Source: Gemmatimonadaceae bacterium
GTDB taxonomy: Bacteria > Gemmatimonadota > Gemmatimonadetes > Gemmatimonadales > Gemmatimonadaceae
Reading direction: 5' to 3'
DNA: 64,000 nt
NCBI GenBank assembly: GCA_020846935.1
Contig: JADLCY010000015.1
Location: forward strand, 62,001 to 126,000
Made by a program: the position numbers and the translations under genes. This document shows, in pieces, positions 25,327 to 33,575 of the stretch. The notes below the pieces were generated by a model. That model did not search any database. It was not told the origin of the DNA and worked only from the letters and a program-made list of their open reading frames with translations. Each line of letters starts with the position of its first letter. Within the stretch, counting starts at the first letter, position 1.

Positions 25327-25642
25327 AATGCGGTGCCTCGCGTTCGTGGGACAAGCGGTTATGTGCGGTACACGTTGGGTGGGCGAACGTTCAGTCAGGA
25401 GAGAGGTCGCAGCTTCGAGTCAATTCGAGTGCGGGTGGAGTGGCCACTCACCGTTTGTTCCCGTGCGCGGGGCGTGCCCCGAATCCTCGTCCCCCAGCCA
25501 CGATCGGGCTGCCGCATTCGTGCCATCCGAGTTGCGTCGCAACCGCTCCACCGTGCGCGGTCGGTCGTTCTGACTGCGGTGCAAGGTGCGACCGGCGCGG
25601 CCGATACTCCCGGGGAAGAACCGGACTCCAGCGCTTCCGCCC
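25327..25642. other. Divergent promoter region between two lipoprotein genes
   Basis: 316 bases with no supported gene. It contains a perfect 12-base palindrome GAGTGGCCACTC at 25438-25449 and a direct repeat TTCGAGT-CAA-TTCGAGT just before it; either could be a regulator site. No clear -35/-10 pair was found. Confidence 0.4.
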
Positions 25643-26221
25643 ATGCGTCTCATTCGCCTGACCCTCGCTTCGTTGGTTGCCGCCGCGGCCTGCTCCGGTG
25701 GCCCCAGGCCTGCTACCGACCTGTTGCCTCCGGCAAACCGCGAGACGATCCGCAACCTGCCGTCGTGGTACCTCAAGCCACCGACGGAAGAGCACTTTCT
25801 GCTGGCGCCGGCCACGTCGGTGTCGCGGGACGTGCAGGTGGCGATCAACAAGGCGCAGGCCGATGCGCGCAACGCGATCGCCCAGCAGCTCGAGGTCAAG
25901 TACGGCGCGCTCAACAAGCGCTTCGTCGAAGAAGTCGGCCGCGAAGGTTCGCAGTTGCTCGACCAGTACACGCAGGTCTACAAGGCGGTCGTCTCTACCA
26001 CACTCTACGGCAGTCGCCCCCGTCAGCAGATACTGCGGACGGAAGGCAGCGTGTATCGCGCGATCGTACTGATGGAGCTTCCGGTGGGCGAGATGTCCAA
26101 GCGACTGCTGGAACAGCTCCGTGCCCAGGAGCAGCTGTACACGCGCTTCCGCGCAGGCGAAGCGTTCAAGGAGCTTGACGCCGAGGTGCAGCGCTACGAG
26201 CAGTGGAAGCGGGAACGTTAG
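25643..26221 (+). CDS. LPP20-family lipoprotein
   Basis: 192 residues: lipoprotein signal MRLIRLTLASLVAAAACSGG (Cys17). Then comes the LPP20 pattern LPSWYLKPPTEEHFLLAPATSVSRD, followed by AINKAQADARNAIAQQLEVKYGAL, where repeated Ala-Asn-Ile blocks form the helix, and EGSVYRAIVLMELPVGEMSKRLLEQL. LPP20 proteins are membrane lipoproteins of unknown role, frequently encoded with caspase-like and DUF4384 proteins. ATG 25643 is chosen because it begins the signal peptide. The stop TAG falls in GTTAGG. Confidence 0.83.
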   Translation: MRLIRLTLASLVAAAACSGGPRPATDLLPPANRETIRNLPSWYLKPPTEEHFLLAPATSVSRDVQVAINKAQADARNAIAQQLEVKYGALNKRFVEEVGREGSQLLDQYTQVYKAVVSTTLYGSRPRQQILRTEGSVYRAIVLMELPVGEMSKRLLEQLRAQEQLYTRFRAGEAFKELDAEVQRYEQWKRER

Positions 26222-26375
26222 GTCGATGAGCGACGGGAGGAGCGCCCACCGGGCGATCGTACTCCGCGGACCTTCATGACCCCTTCACAGCTGCTCGACA
26301 GAGGCAACGTTCTGCCGTGCGCGCGTGATCCAACGGCGGTAGTCTCCAGACTCCACCACGCGCACCCTGTCGAAC

Positions 26376-27539
26376 ATGCATCGCTCTTTCCTGCTCCTCG
26401 CCGGGCTCGTCGCCGCGGGCGACCTCGCAGCCCAGGCCACCCGCGCCCTTGGCCGGCCAAATGCCGAGTTCGCGGAGCCCTTCTCCAACATCGCCGGTGT
26501 CCGTGAACTCAGGGACGGGCGCGTGCTGATCATCGACCCGCGGGACAAGGTGGTCCAGCTGATCGACTTCAAGGCGGGGGTGCGACAGGTCGGCCGCGAA
26601 GGATCCGGTCCCAAGGAGTACGCGCTCCCGATGGGGATCGTCGGACTCCCCGGGGATACCTCACTCGTCTACGATCCGCTCAACAGCCGCGCACTGGCCA
26701 TACTGCCCGACGGCGAACCTGGGGCGTTCGTGACGATGGAGACCCGTCAGGCGGGCCCCGGTGGCGCCCCGATGATCTCGATGTCGCCCCCGCGCTATGC
26801 AGACGCACGCGGGCGTTTGTATTGGGCGGGGAACGGCGTGCGCATGGGCCCGGACGGCCCGATCAGCGCAGATTCGGCGCCCGTCCTGCGTCACGATCGT
26901 CGATTGAAGCAGACGGACACCGTCGCGTGGGTGCGGGTGCCCAGGGGCAACGTGCAATCGACCGGTTCCAGCGGCGGTGGACGCATGACCATGCGGGTGG
27001 GCGGTGCGAATCCCTTCACGCCGCGCGATGAGTGGTTCGTGTTGCCCGATGGTCGCGTAGGAATCGTTCGCTCGCCCGAATATCGTGTGGACTGGGCCGA
27101 CACCAGGACGGCGGGCGCGCCCATCGCCTACGCGAAGATCAAGGTCACCGAAGAGCACAAGCAGGAGTGGCGTGACTCACGAAAGAACGCCACGGCGGTC
27201 GCCGTTTCGATGAACAACGGTCAGCGGTCGGTCCGCACCGGGCCCGGCGTGCTCGGCACCCTTCCCGAGCCCACGGACTGGCCGGAAGTCCTCCCGCCCT
27301 TCCTGGTCACCACCGGCAGCGTGCTGGCGGCACCCAACGGTCAGGTGTGGATCGCGCGCACGCGTGAGGCGAGCGATCGCACGCCAAACTACGACGTGCT
27401 GGACGCCACCGGGAAGCTCGCATTTCGCGTCGAGCTGCCGGAGCGTTCCCGCGTGGTCGGGTTCGGCAGCGGCACGCTGTACGTCGTCCGCACGGACGCC
27501 GATGACCTGCAGTATCTGCAGCGCTACCAGCTGCCGTAG
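26376..27539 (+). CDS. Secreted 6-bladed beta-propeller protein (1 of 3)
   Basis: 387 residues. A signal peptide (MHRSFLLLAGLVAAGDLAAQ) precedes repeated blades such as GVRELRDGRVLIIDPRDKVV and ADARGRLYWAGN, ending VGFGSGTLYVVRTDADDLQYLQRYQL. The short motif GREGSGPKEY marks the 6-bladed (NHL/TolB-like) propeller family also seen at 28018 and 62277. It is probably a periplasmic or surface scaffold; no catalytic residues are recognisable. Confidence 0.75.
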   Translation: MHRSFLLLAGLVAAGDLAAQATRALGRPNAEFAEPFSNIAGVRELRDGRVLIIDPRDKVVQLIDFKAGVRQVGREGSGPKEYALPMGIVGLPGDTSLVYDPLNSRALAILPDGEPGAFVTMETRQAGPGGAPMISMSPPRYADARGRLYWAGNGVRMGPDGPISADSAPVLRHDRRLKQTDTVAWVRVPRGNVQSTGSSGGGRMTMRVGGANPFTPRDEWFVLPDGRVGIVRSPEYRVDWADTRTAGAPIAYAKIKVTEEHKQEWRDSRKNATAVAVSMNNGQRSVRTGPGVLGTLPEPTDWPEVLPPFLVTTGSVLAAPNGQVWIARTREASDRTPNYDVLDATGKLAFRVELPERSRVVGFGSGTLYVVRTDADDLQYLQRYQLP

Positions 27540-28017
27540 AGTCGGGGGTTCGCCTTCGCTGTCGCACCCGGTAGATAGACCGACCCGAGAGTGCCTCCCT
27601 TCAAGACAAGACGACGGCTGGCCCATACCAACCTCCCTGCGTGCGCATGCCCGGGTCATGCGTTTGCATGGTGCGTGGCACCTGTCCGGCTACAGATGAC
27701 TTGCGGCAAGGCTCCTGTGGGTCTCATTTCTCGCCACGACACCGTGAACGGAGTTGCGATGCGAGCATGGGGGAGGGGAAGAGGCGTAACGTTCAGCTGG
27801 CTGGGTAGAGTTGGCCGCCTGGCGTGGAGAGCTTCGATTGGGGGGGGGCAGGAATGAAGCCTGATGGTCGTGACTGCGGCAACTGTACGGCTCGCCACGA
27901 GCGCGATGTGGCTGCCGGAAGCGTCGCTGACGGCGAACGCGCGGTGACTCTGCGGTCGGGAAGCATGATCGCAACGGACCTTCTTACGTTGGGCGATGTC
28001 GGGGCGTCGCGTCGACC
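27540..28017. other. Intergenic region, 478 bases, with G9 tract and a doubtful small ORF
   Basis: No convincing gene. A run of nine G at 27840-27848 is followed by CAGGA and ATG 27854, which opens a 55-residue frame (MKPDGRDCGNCTARHERD...) ending at 28021. Its TGA overlaps the next gene's ATG (ATGA). The overlap and ribosome-site-like CAGGA favour translation, but the protein looks unlike any family. Confidence 0.35.
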
Positions 28018-29100
28018 ATGACGCCACCACTGGTGCCCGCGTGCCTGACGATGCTGGTGCTGGCGGTCATCGCCGCGGGTCGCTCGCCCCTGGACGCCCG
28101 GCGCGCTGAGCACTCGCACAGGGTTCCGCAGCCCCAGGCATTGGCGAGCCCCCGCACGACCGCTCAGGTGACCCTGCGCCCGCTCTGGCGCTCCGCACCC
28201 GACGAGCTGCTCTATCCCATCGACATTCAGTTCTCCGCAGCAGGACTGCTCGTTTTCGATCAGGGTGCACACGGCCTTCACGCGCTCGATAGCCGAACAG
28301 GGAGAATCCTCCGCTCGTTTGGCCGGCAGGGCACCGGCCCCGGTGAGTACACGCAACCCGCGCAACTCTTCGGGACCCGGAGGGAGCCGCACACGGTGCA
28401 GTTCAGCATTGGACGCGTCGCCGACGTGTCGAGCCTCGCGGTCACGCCGCGACGCACGCCTTCGGGCGGACGCTGGTCCTCGGCCTGTTCGTGGCGCGAC
28501 CGATCGGTCCTGCTGCAGACTGCGGGCCACGCGACGCACGACGTTTTCATCGTCGCATTGGGTGACTCCGCGCGGCTCCTGGACTCCATCCCGGTCCCCT
28601 TCCCTCGCCTCTCGGGCCGCCCGTTCATGGAGCGACAGGCGCAACTGCGCCAGGTAGACGACAGCACGTGTGCGATCGTTCCGCTGTACCAACCGGAGTT
28701 TGCGCTGCTGAGTCCTGGTCGGCCGACACGCTCCGGCTCCAGTGTCGAGGTGCTTCCCGAGGCGAGACTGCAGGTGATCAAGACAGAAGGAGGACGCATC
28801 GAGCGCCTCCAGAGCGGAGCCCGCGCCGGCGCCATCGACGTTCGCGGGTGGCGGGATCTCGTACTCGTGCTGTTCAGTGGGACCACGCACCACAAGCGTC
28901 GGGTGATCGACGCGTACTCTCGGAGCAACCTCGGGTACGTGGGCAGCATACTCTTGCCACTCGAGTCCACGCGGATGGCGATCTCTGGCGACACGCTCGC
29001 GGTGGTCGGGGACGATCAAGGCGTCCCGGCGGTTGCGGCATTCCTGCTCTCGCGGACAAGGAATGGACGGCCGCGGGCACGCAAGGCCCCCGGAGGCTGA
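28018..29100 (+). CDS. Secreted 6-bladed beta-propeller protein (2 of 3)
   Basis: 360 residues, signal-like N-terminus MTPPLVPACLTMLVLAVIAAG, then IDIQFSAAGLLVFDQGAHGLHALDSRTGRILRSF and the family motif GRQGTGPGEYTQPAQLF. Later blades include MAISGDTLAVVGDDQGVPAVAAFLL. The ATG at 28018 lacks a strong ribosome site; it overlaps the stop of a possible upstream small frame. Function unknown; it resembles the flanking propeller gene and the one at 62277. Confidence 0.68.
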   Translation: MTPPLVPACLTMLVLAVIAAGRSPLDARRAEHSHRVPQPQALASPRTTAQVTLRPLWRSAPDELLYPIDIQFSAAGLLVFDQGAHGLHALDSRTGRILRSFGRQGTGPGEYTQPAQLFGTRREPHTVQFSIGRVADVSSLAVTPRRTPSGGRWSSACSWRDRSVLLQTAGHATHDVFIVALGDSARLLDSIPVPFPRLSGRPFMERQAQLRQVDDSTCAIVPLYQPEFALLSPGRPTRSGSSVEVLPEARLQVIKTEGGRIERLQSGARAGAIDVRGWRDLVLVLFSGTTHHKRRVIDAYSRSNLGYVGSILLPLESTRMAISGDTLAVVGDDQGVPAVAAFLLSRTRNGRPRARKAPGG

Positions 29101-29322
29101 CCGGACACGCGGACCTGCTGTGACCGGCCCGCGTCCGCTCCTTCACGACTCGTTCACAGGAAGCGCTCGCGAGGCAACCTTCAACCGCTTCGCGCTGCCG
29201 AACCCGTCGCCGCTCGCCACGCGAGTCCCGGTCCCATAGTCTCGAGCCGCTGGCCTCGGCAACTTGTGTGGTCCACGCGTCCGCGGTTCGATTCCAGCAA
29301 CTCGACATCCCAAACGTCCACC

Positions 29323-30498
29323 ATGCCCCTCGTCGCACTGCGCGTTGCTGCCTGCCGCGCTCCCCTGCTGGCGTGCGCCCTCCTGCTCGCGTGCGACCGG
29401 GTTGGGGAGACCACCACGGCTGACTCCACGCAGGCGACCGCCAGCGGCAGCGCTGACTCTGCGGCGAGCGATGCCCCGCGTGCGGCCACGGTCTCGCTGC
29501 CCGTGACCGTGAGCGAGGTGCGCCAGGGCGACCTCGTGCTGAGCGTGAGCACGACAGGCACCGTGCGCTCCGACGGCGAGGCCACGCTCAAGGCCGAAGT
29601 GGCCGGAACGATCACCGCCGTGCTGGTCCGCCCCGGTGACCGGGTGCGTCGGGGCCAGCCTCTGCTCCGCCTCGACGCGCGCCCCTTCGACCTGGCCGTC
29701 CAGGAAGCCGAGGCCGCCGTGGCTGAGGCCGAAGTGCGCTACCAGGACGCCATCGCACCGGATTCCATCGTGCTCGGCCGCGCCCCTTCACCCGAACAGC
29801 GACGCATTGCGCTCACGCGTTCCGGGCTGCAAGGCGCGCGCGTCCGCCTCGATCGCGCCAGGCTCGAGCGCGAGCGCGCGACGATCACCGCGCCGTTCGA
29901 CGGCATGGTCGATCGCGTGGATCGCTCCACGGGCGAACGCGTGGGCGCGGGTGAGACGCTCACGCGCGTCGTGAACCTCGCGGCGCTGCGTATCGAAGCG
30001 TCGGTCCTCGAGCACGACCTGCCGCTCATTCGCGAGGGCGGCGTGGCGACGGTCAGCAGCGCGTCCGCACCGGGTCGCCAGGTCGCGGGTCGCGTCACCG
30101 CCGTGCTGCCGCTCATCGACTCCACCACACGCGCGGGACGCGTGTTCGTGCGCCTGACGAACCCCGGCCCGCTGCGGCCCGGCATGTACGCCGATGTGCG
30201 TCTCGAGTCGCAGCGACTCTCGAAGCGCCGCCTGGTACCGAGCCGTGCCGTGATCGAACGCGACGGCCGGCCGCTCGTCTTCGTGGTCAAGGACGGTCGT
30301 GCACAATGGGTGTACATCACGCCCGGTCGTTCCAACGGTGTCGACACCGAAGTGCTCCCGGACTCCTCGACCGGCACGATCCCCGTTGAGGTGGGCGACC
30401 ATGTGATCGTCGCCGGCCACCTCACGCTGACGCACGACGCTCCGGTGCGGGAGGTCGTCGCCGACACCGCGCGCGGTGCACGCACGGTTCGCCAATAG
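29323..30498 (+). CDS. RND efflux periplasmic adaptor (membrane fusion protein), lipoprotein
   Basis: 391 residues. Lipoprotein signal MPLVALRVAACRAPLLACALLLACDR (lipobox LLAC). The barrel-sandwich (lipoyl) halves are LKAEVAGTITAVLVRPGDRVRRGQPLLRLDAR and ATITAPFDGMVDRVDRSTGERVGAGETL, around a short helical hairpin. A beta-barrel domain (ALRIEASVLEHDLPLIREG...) and a membrane-proximal domain (VPSRAVIERDGRPLVFVV) follow. It links an inner-membrane RND pump to an outer-membrane channel; no TolC-like gene lies in the window. The two permease genes follow directly. Confidence 0.9.
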   Translation: MPLVALRVAACRAPLLACALLLACDRVGETTTADSTQATASGSADSAASDAPRAATVSLPVTVSEVRQGDLVLSVSTTGTVRSDGEATLKAEVAGTITAVLVRPGDRVRRGQPLLRLDARPFDLAVQEAEAAVAEAEVRYQDAIAPDSIVLGRAPSPEQRRIALTRSGLQGARVRLDRARLERERATITAPFDGMVDRVDRSTGERVGAGETLTRVVNLAALRIEASVLEHDLPLIREGGVATVSSASAPGRQVAGRVTAVLPLIDSTTRAGRVFVRLTNPGPLRPGMYADVRLESQRLSKRRLVPSRAVIERDGRPLVFVVKDGRAQWVYITPGRSNGVDTEVLPDSSTGTIPVEVGDHVIVAGHLTLTHDAPVREVVADTARGARTVRQ

Positions 30499-30527
30499 GG
30501 CACGTCAAACTCTCCAAAGCCGAACCC

Positions 30528-33500
30528 GTGTCCCTCGTTTCCGCCGCCGTCAGGCGCCCGGTGTCCACGATCGCTTCGGTGTTCGCGATCGTGCTGCTCG
30601 GCTCCGTGTCGCTGAGTCGGCTTCCGGTGTCTCTGCTGCCCGACGTCACGCTGCCGGTCCTCACGATCCGCACGCTGTACCCGGGCTCGGCGGCCACCGA
30701 GGTCTCACGCTTCATTGCCGAGCCCATCGAGGAGGCAATCGCGGCCACGCCGGGGCTCGTGGAACTGCGATCGATCAGTCGAACGGGCGAGGCGACCACG
30801 ATCGTGCGCTTTGCCTGGGGCACCGACATGCAGACGACGGTGCTCAACGTGCGCGAGCGACTCGACAACGCGCGCGCGCGGCTCCCGGAGCGCGCCGAGC
30901 GTCCGACGCTGCTGACGAGCGACCCCGGCGAACGACCGATCGCGGTGCTCGCGCTCGGCACCGACGGCGATCTGCGGACCTTGTCGCGCGCCGCCGAAGA
31001 GGTTTTTGCGCGACGCCTGGAACAGATCGCCGGCGTCGCCAGCGTGGCGGTCGTCGGCGCGCCCGAAGACGAGATTCGCGTCGAGGCTGACCCGGCGCGA
31101 CTGCGCGCGCTGGGGCTCACGCCCAACGATCTCTCCACCGCTATCGCCGCGGCCAACCCGACCGGATCGAGCGGCACCATTCGACGCGGGCAATTTCGAT
31201 TTGCCGTCCGCACGCTCACCGAGTTCAGGGACCCGTCGGACGTGCTCGAGGTGCCGATCGGGCCGGTGGGCGCTGGCATCAGGGTGCGCGACGTCGCCAC
31301 GGTGTCGGTGACGACGGCCGACCCCAAGACGCTGACGAGACTCGACGGGCGAGGCGCGGTCGGCCTCGTCGTGTACAAGGACGCCGGGTCCAACACGGTC
31401 GCCGTCACGAAGGAGCTCCGAACGAGCGTCGAGGCGCTCACGAAGGAGTTCCCGGCGGTGAAGCTCACGCTCGTCGCCGCGCAGGCCGATTTCGTGGTCG
31501 ACGCGCTGTCGAACCTCGGCCAGGAGATCGTGGCCGGCGGCATCATCTCCCTGCTCCTCATCCTGGTCTTCCTGCGCGACTGGCGGATGTCGCTGGCCAT
31601 CGGCCTCATGGTGCCGCTGTCGGTGCTCGTCGCGCTGGTGCTGCTGCAGCTGCTCGACGTGTCGATCAACGTGCTGTCGCTGGGCGGGCTCGCGCTGGGG
31701 GTCGGGCTGCTGGTGGACAATGCCATCGTCGTCGCCGAAGCGTCGGCGCGAAAGCGCGAAGAAGGCTTGCCGTTGCTGCAGGCCACGATCGAGGCGACCG
31801 AGGAAGTGTCGGGCCCGCTGCTCGCCGGCACGCTCACCACCCTGCTCGTCTTTGGTCCGATCATCTTCGTGCGCGGGCTGGCGGCCGCGCTCTTTCGGGA
31901 CCTGTCGCTGTCCGTGGTCACGTCAGTGGGCGCGTCGCTCGTGCTCGCCCTCACGCTGATGCCGGTGCTCATCGCCGGCCGTCGTCGGCCAGGCGCTACG
32001 GGGAGGGTCGCACCCCGCGCGCCCTCGCGGCTCACGGCCGTGGGCAATGTGCTCGTGCGCTGGTACGATCGCGGGATGCGCTGGTCGCTCGCTCATCCCG
32101 CGATGGTGTTCGGGATCTCGATCGCGGCGACCGTGGCCACGGCGTGGATTGGCATGCGCCTGCCGCGCGAGATCCTCCCGGCGGTCGACGAGCGGGTCGC
32201 GGTGGCGCAGCTGCATCTCGCGGAAGGCACCGCGATCGAGGAGACCACGCGCCAGGTGGCTCGCCTGGAGGAGAGCGCACGCGCGTTAGGCGCGCGCGGG
32301 ATCTACGCGCGAGTCGGCGTCGCCACCGACGAGGAGGTGCTGGCGGGCGCGGAGCCCGGGTCGGCGGCCACGGCGCAGCTGCTGGTCCCCGTGCCCCCGT
32401 CGGTGGACGCAGCACGGTTCGCCCAACAGCTGCGGGCCGCCGTGCCCGACCTGGCATCGGGATCGCTCGCCATCGACCTCGCCGGCCAGTCGGAGTTCGG
32501 TTCCCTGATCGGCCGTGAGGGCCGCACGGTGCGCGTGGAGATCTCGGCGAGCAACCTCGAAGAGGCGGCCCGCTGGGCCGACACGACGCGCGCACGCCTG
32601 GGTTCGATCACCGCACTCACCGATATCCGATCGGCTCAGCAGGGCTCGCAACCGGTCGTCGAAGTGGGACTCGAGCGCGCCCGTATGGCCGAACGAGGCG
32701 TCTCGGTCGATGCCGTGGCCAATGCCCTCGCCGGTGGACTCGGCGGCGTCGAAGCCACCGAACTCCGCGAGACCGACCGCCGCACCCCAATCACCGTCCG
32801 GTACTCCGGGGCCGCCAACGAGGACCTCGGCGCCGCGTTAGGCACGGTGGTGGACGGCACGCCGGTCGAGGAGTACGTGCAGCCCCGCGAGACGCGCTCG
32901 CCGGTGGAGGTCGTCCGCGTGGGCCAGCGCCCGGTGGTCGCCGTCGAAGGACTCGTCGCGGACGGAGGAACCTCGGGCGCCACGGCCGCAGTCACCGACC
33001 TGATGAACACCCTCCGCCTGCCGGGTGGGGTGACGTGGAGTGTCACCGGCGCCGACGCCGAGCAGCGGCGGACGACGAGTGAACTGACGCTGGTGGCGCT
33101 GCTCTCGGTGGCGCTCGTCTTTCTCGTCCTGGCCGGTGAGTTCGGGTCGTTCCGCATCCCGCTGGTCGTGATGCTCACGGTGCCGCTCGCCGCGGCGGGC
33201 GGCATCGTGTTCCTGTGGCTGACCGGGCAGAGCATAAACGCGGTGTCCCTCATCGGCATCGTCGTGATGATCGGCATGGCCGACAACGAGGCCGTCGTCA
33301 AACTCGACGCGATCCGCCGGTTCCGCGAGCTGGGCCACCCGATCGACGAGGCCATCGTCCTCGGTGGGCACCAGCGGCTCCGCGCGATCGCTCTGACGAA
33401 CCTGACGACGATCACCGGCGTGCTCCCGCTCGTGTTCGGCTGGGGCAGCGGCGGCACACTCTACCAACCGTTGGCAGCTGGCGTGATCGGCGGGTCGATC

Positions 33501-33575
33501 TCCGCGCTCCTGGTGACCTTCTTCCTGCTGCCGACCGCGTATGCGGTGCTGGAGCGGCGCGGCGCAGCGCGATGA
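30528..33575 (+). CDS. RND efflux permease subunit A
   Basis: 1015 residues, 12 membrane helices in two repeats with large periplasmic porter loops (HAE-1-like). N-terminus MSLVSAAVRRPVSTIASVFAIVLLG; conserved SRLPVSLLPDVTLPVLTI and GAPEDEIRVEADPARLRALGLTPNDL. In helix 4, GLLVDNAIVVAEAS keeps one Asp (D397) of the AcrB D407/D408 pair. Helix 10 reads GMADNEAVVKLD, not the usual SAKNAI or VNNAIV. Starts at GTG 30528, 29 bases after the adaptor, and overlaps the second permease gene by ATGA. Drives proton-coupled export; substrate unknown. Confidence 0.9.
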   Translation: MSLVSAAVRRPVSTIASVFAIVLLGSVSLSRLPVSLLPDVTLPVLTIRTLYPGSAATEVSRFIAEPIEEAIAATPGLVELRSISRTGEATTIVRFAWGTDMQTTVLNVRERLDNARARLPERAERPTLLTSDPGERPIAVLALGTDGDLRTLSRAAEEVFARRLEQIAGVASVAVVGAPEDEIRVEADPARLRALGLTPNDLSTAIAAANPTGSSGTIRRGQFRFAVRTLTEFRDPSDVLEVPIGPVGAGIRVRDVATVSVTTADPKTLTRLDGRGAVGLVVYKDAGSNTVAVTKELRTSVEALTKEFPAVKLTLVAAQADFVVDALSNLGQEIVAGGIISLLLILVFLRDWRMSLAIGLMVPLSVLVALVLLQLLDVSINVLSLGGLALGVGLLVDNAIVVAEASARKREEGLPLLQATIEATEEVSGPLLAGTLTTLLVFGPIIFVRGLAAALFRDLSLSVVTSVGASLVLALTLMPVLIAGRRRPGATGRVAPRAPSRLTAVGNVLVRWYDRGMRWSLAHPAMVFGISIAATVATAWIGMRLPREILPAVDERVAVAQLHLAEGTAIEETTRQVARLEESARALGARGIYARVGVATDEEVLAGAEPGSAATAQLLVPVPPSVDAARFAQQLRAAVPDLASGSLAIDLAGQSEFGSLIGREGRTVRVEISASNLEEAARWADTTRARLGSITALTDIRSAQQGSQPVVEVGLERARMAERGVSVDAVANALAGGLGGVEATELRETDRRTPITVRYSGAANEDLGAALGTVVDGTPVEEYVQPRETRSPVEVVRVGQRPVVAVEGLVADGGTSGATAAVTDLMNTLRLPGGVTWSVTGADAEQRRTTSELTLVALLSVALVFLVLAGEFGSFRIPLVVMLTVPLAAAGGIVFLWLTGQSINAVSLIGIVVMIGMADNEAVVKLDAIRRFRELGHPIDEAIVLGGHQRLRAIALTNLTTITGVLPLVFGWGSGGTLYQPLAAGVIGGSISALLVTFFLLPTAYAVLERRGAAR

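Noticed and set aside
29280-29305. GGTTCGATTCC resembling a tRNA T-loop upstream of the efflux adaptor
   Set aside because: Flanking bases do not form a T-stem or acceptor stem, and no D or anticodon arm precedes it.
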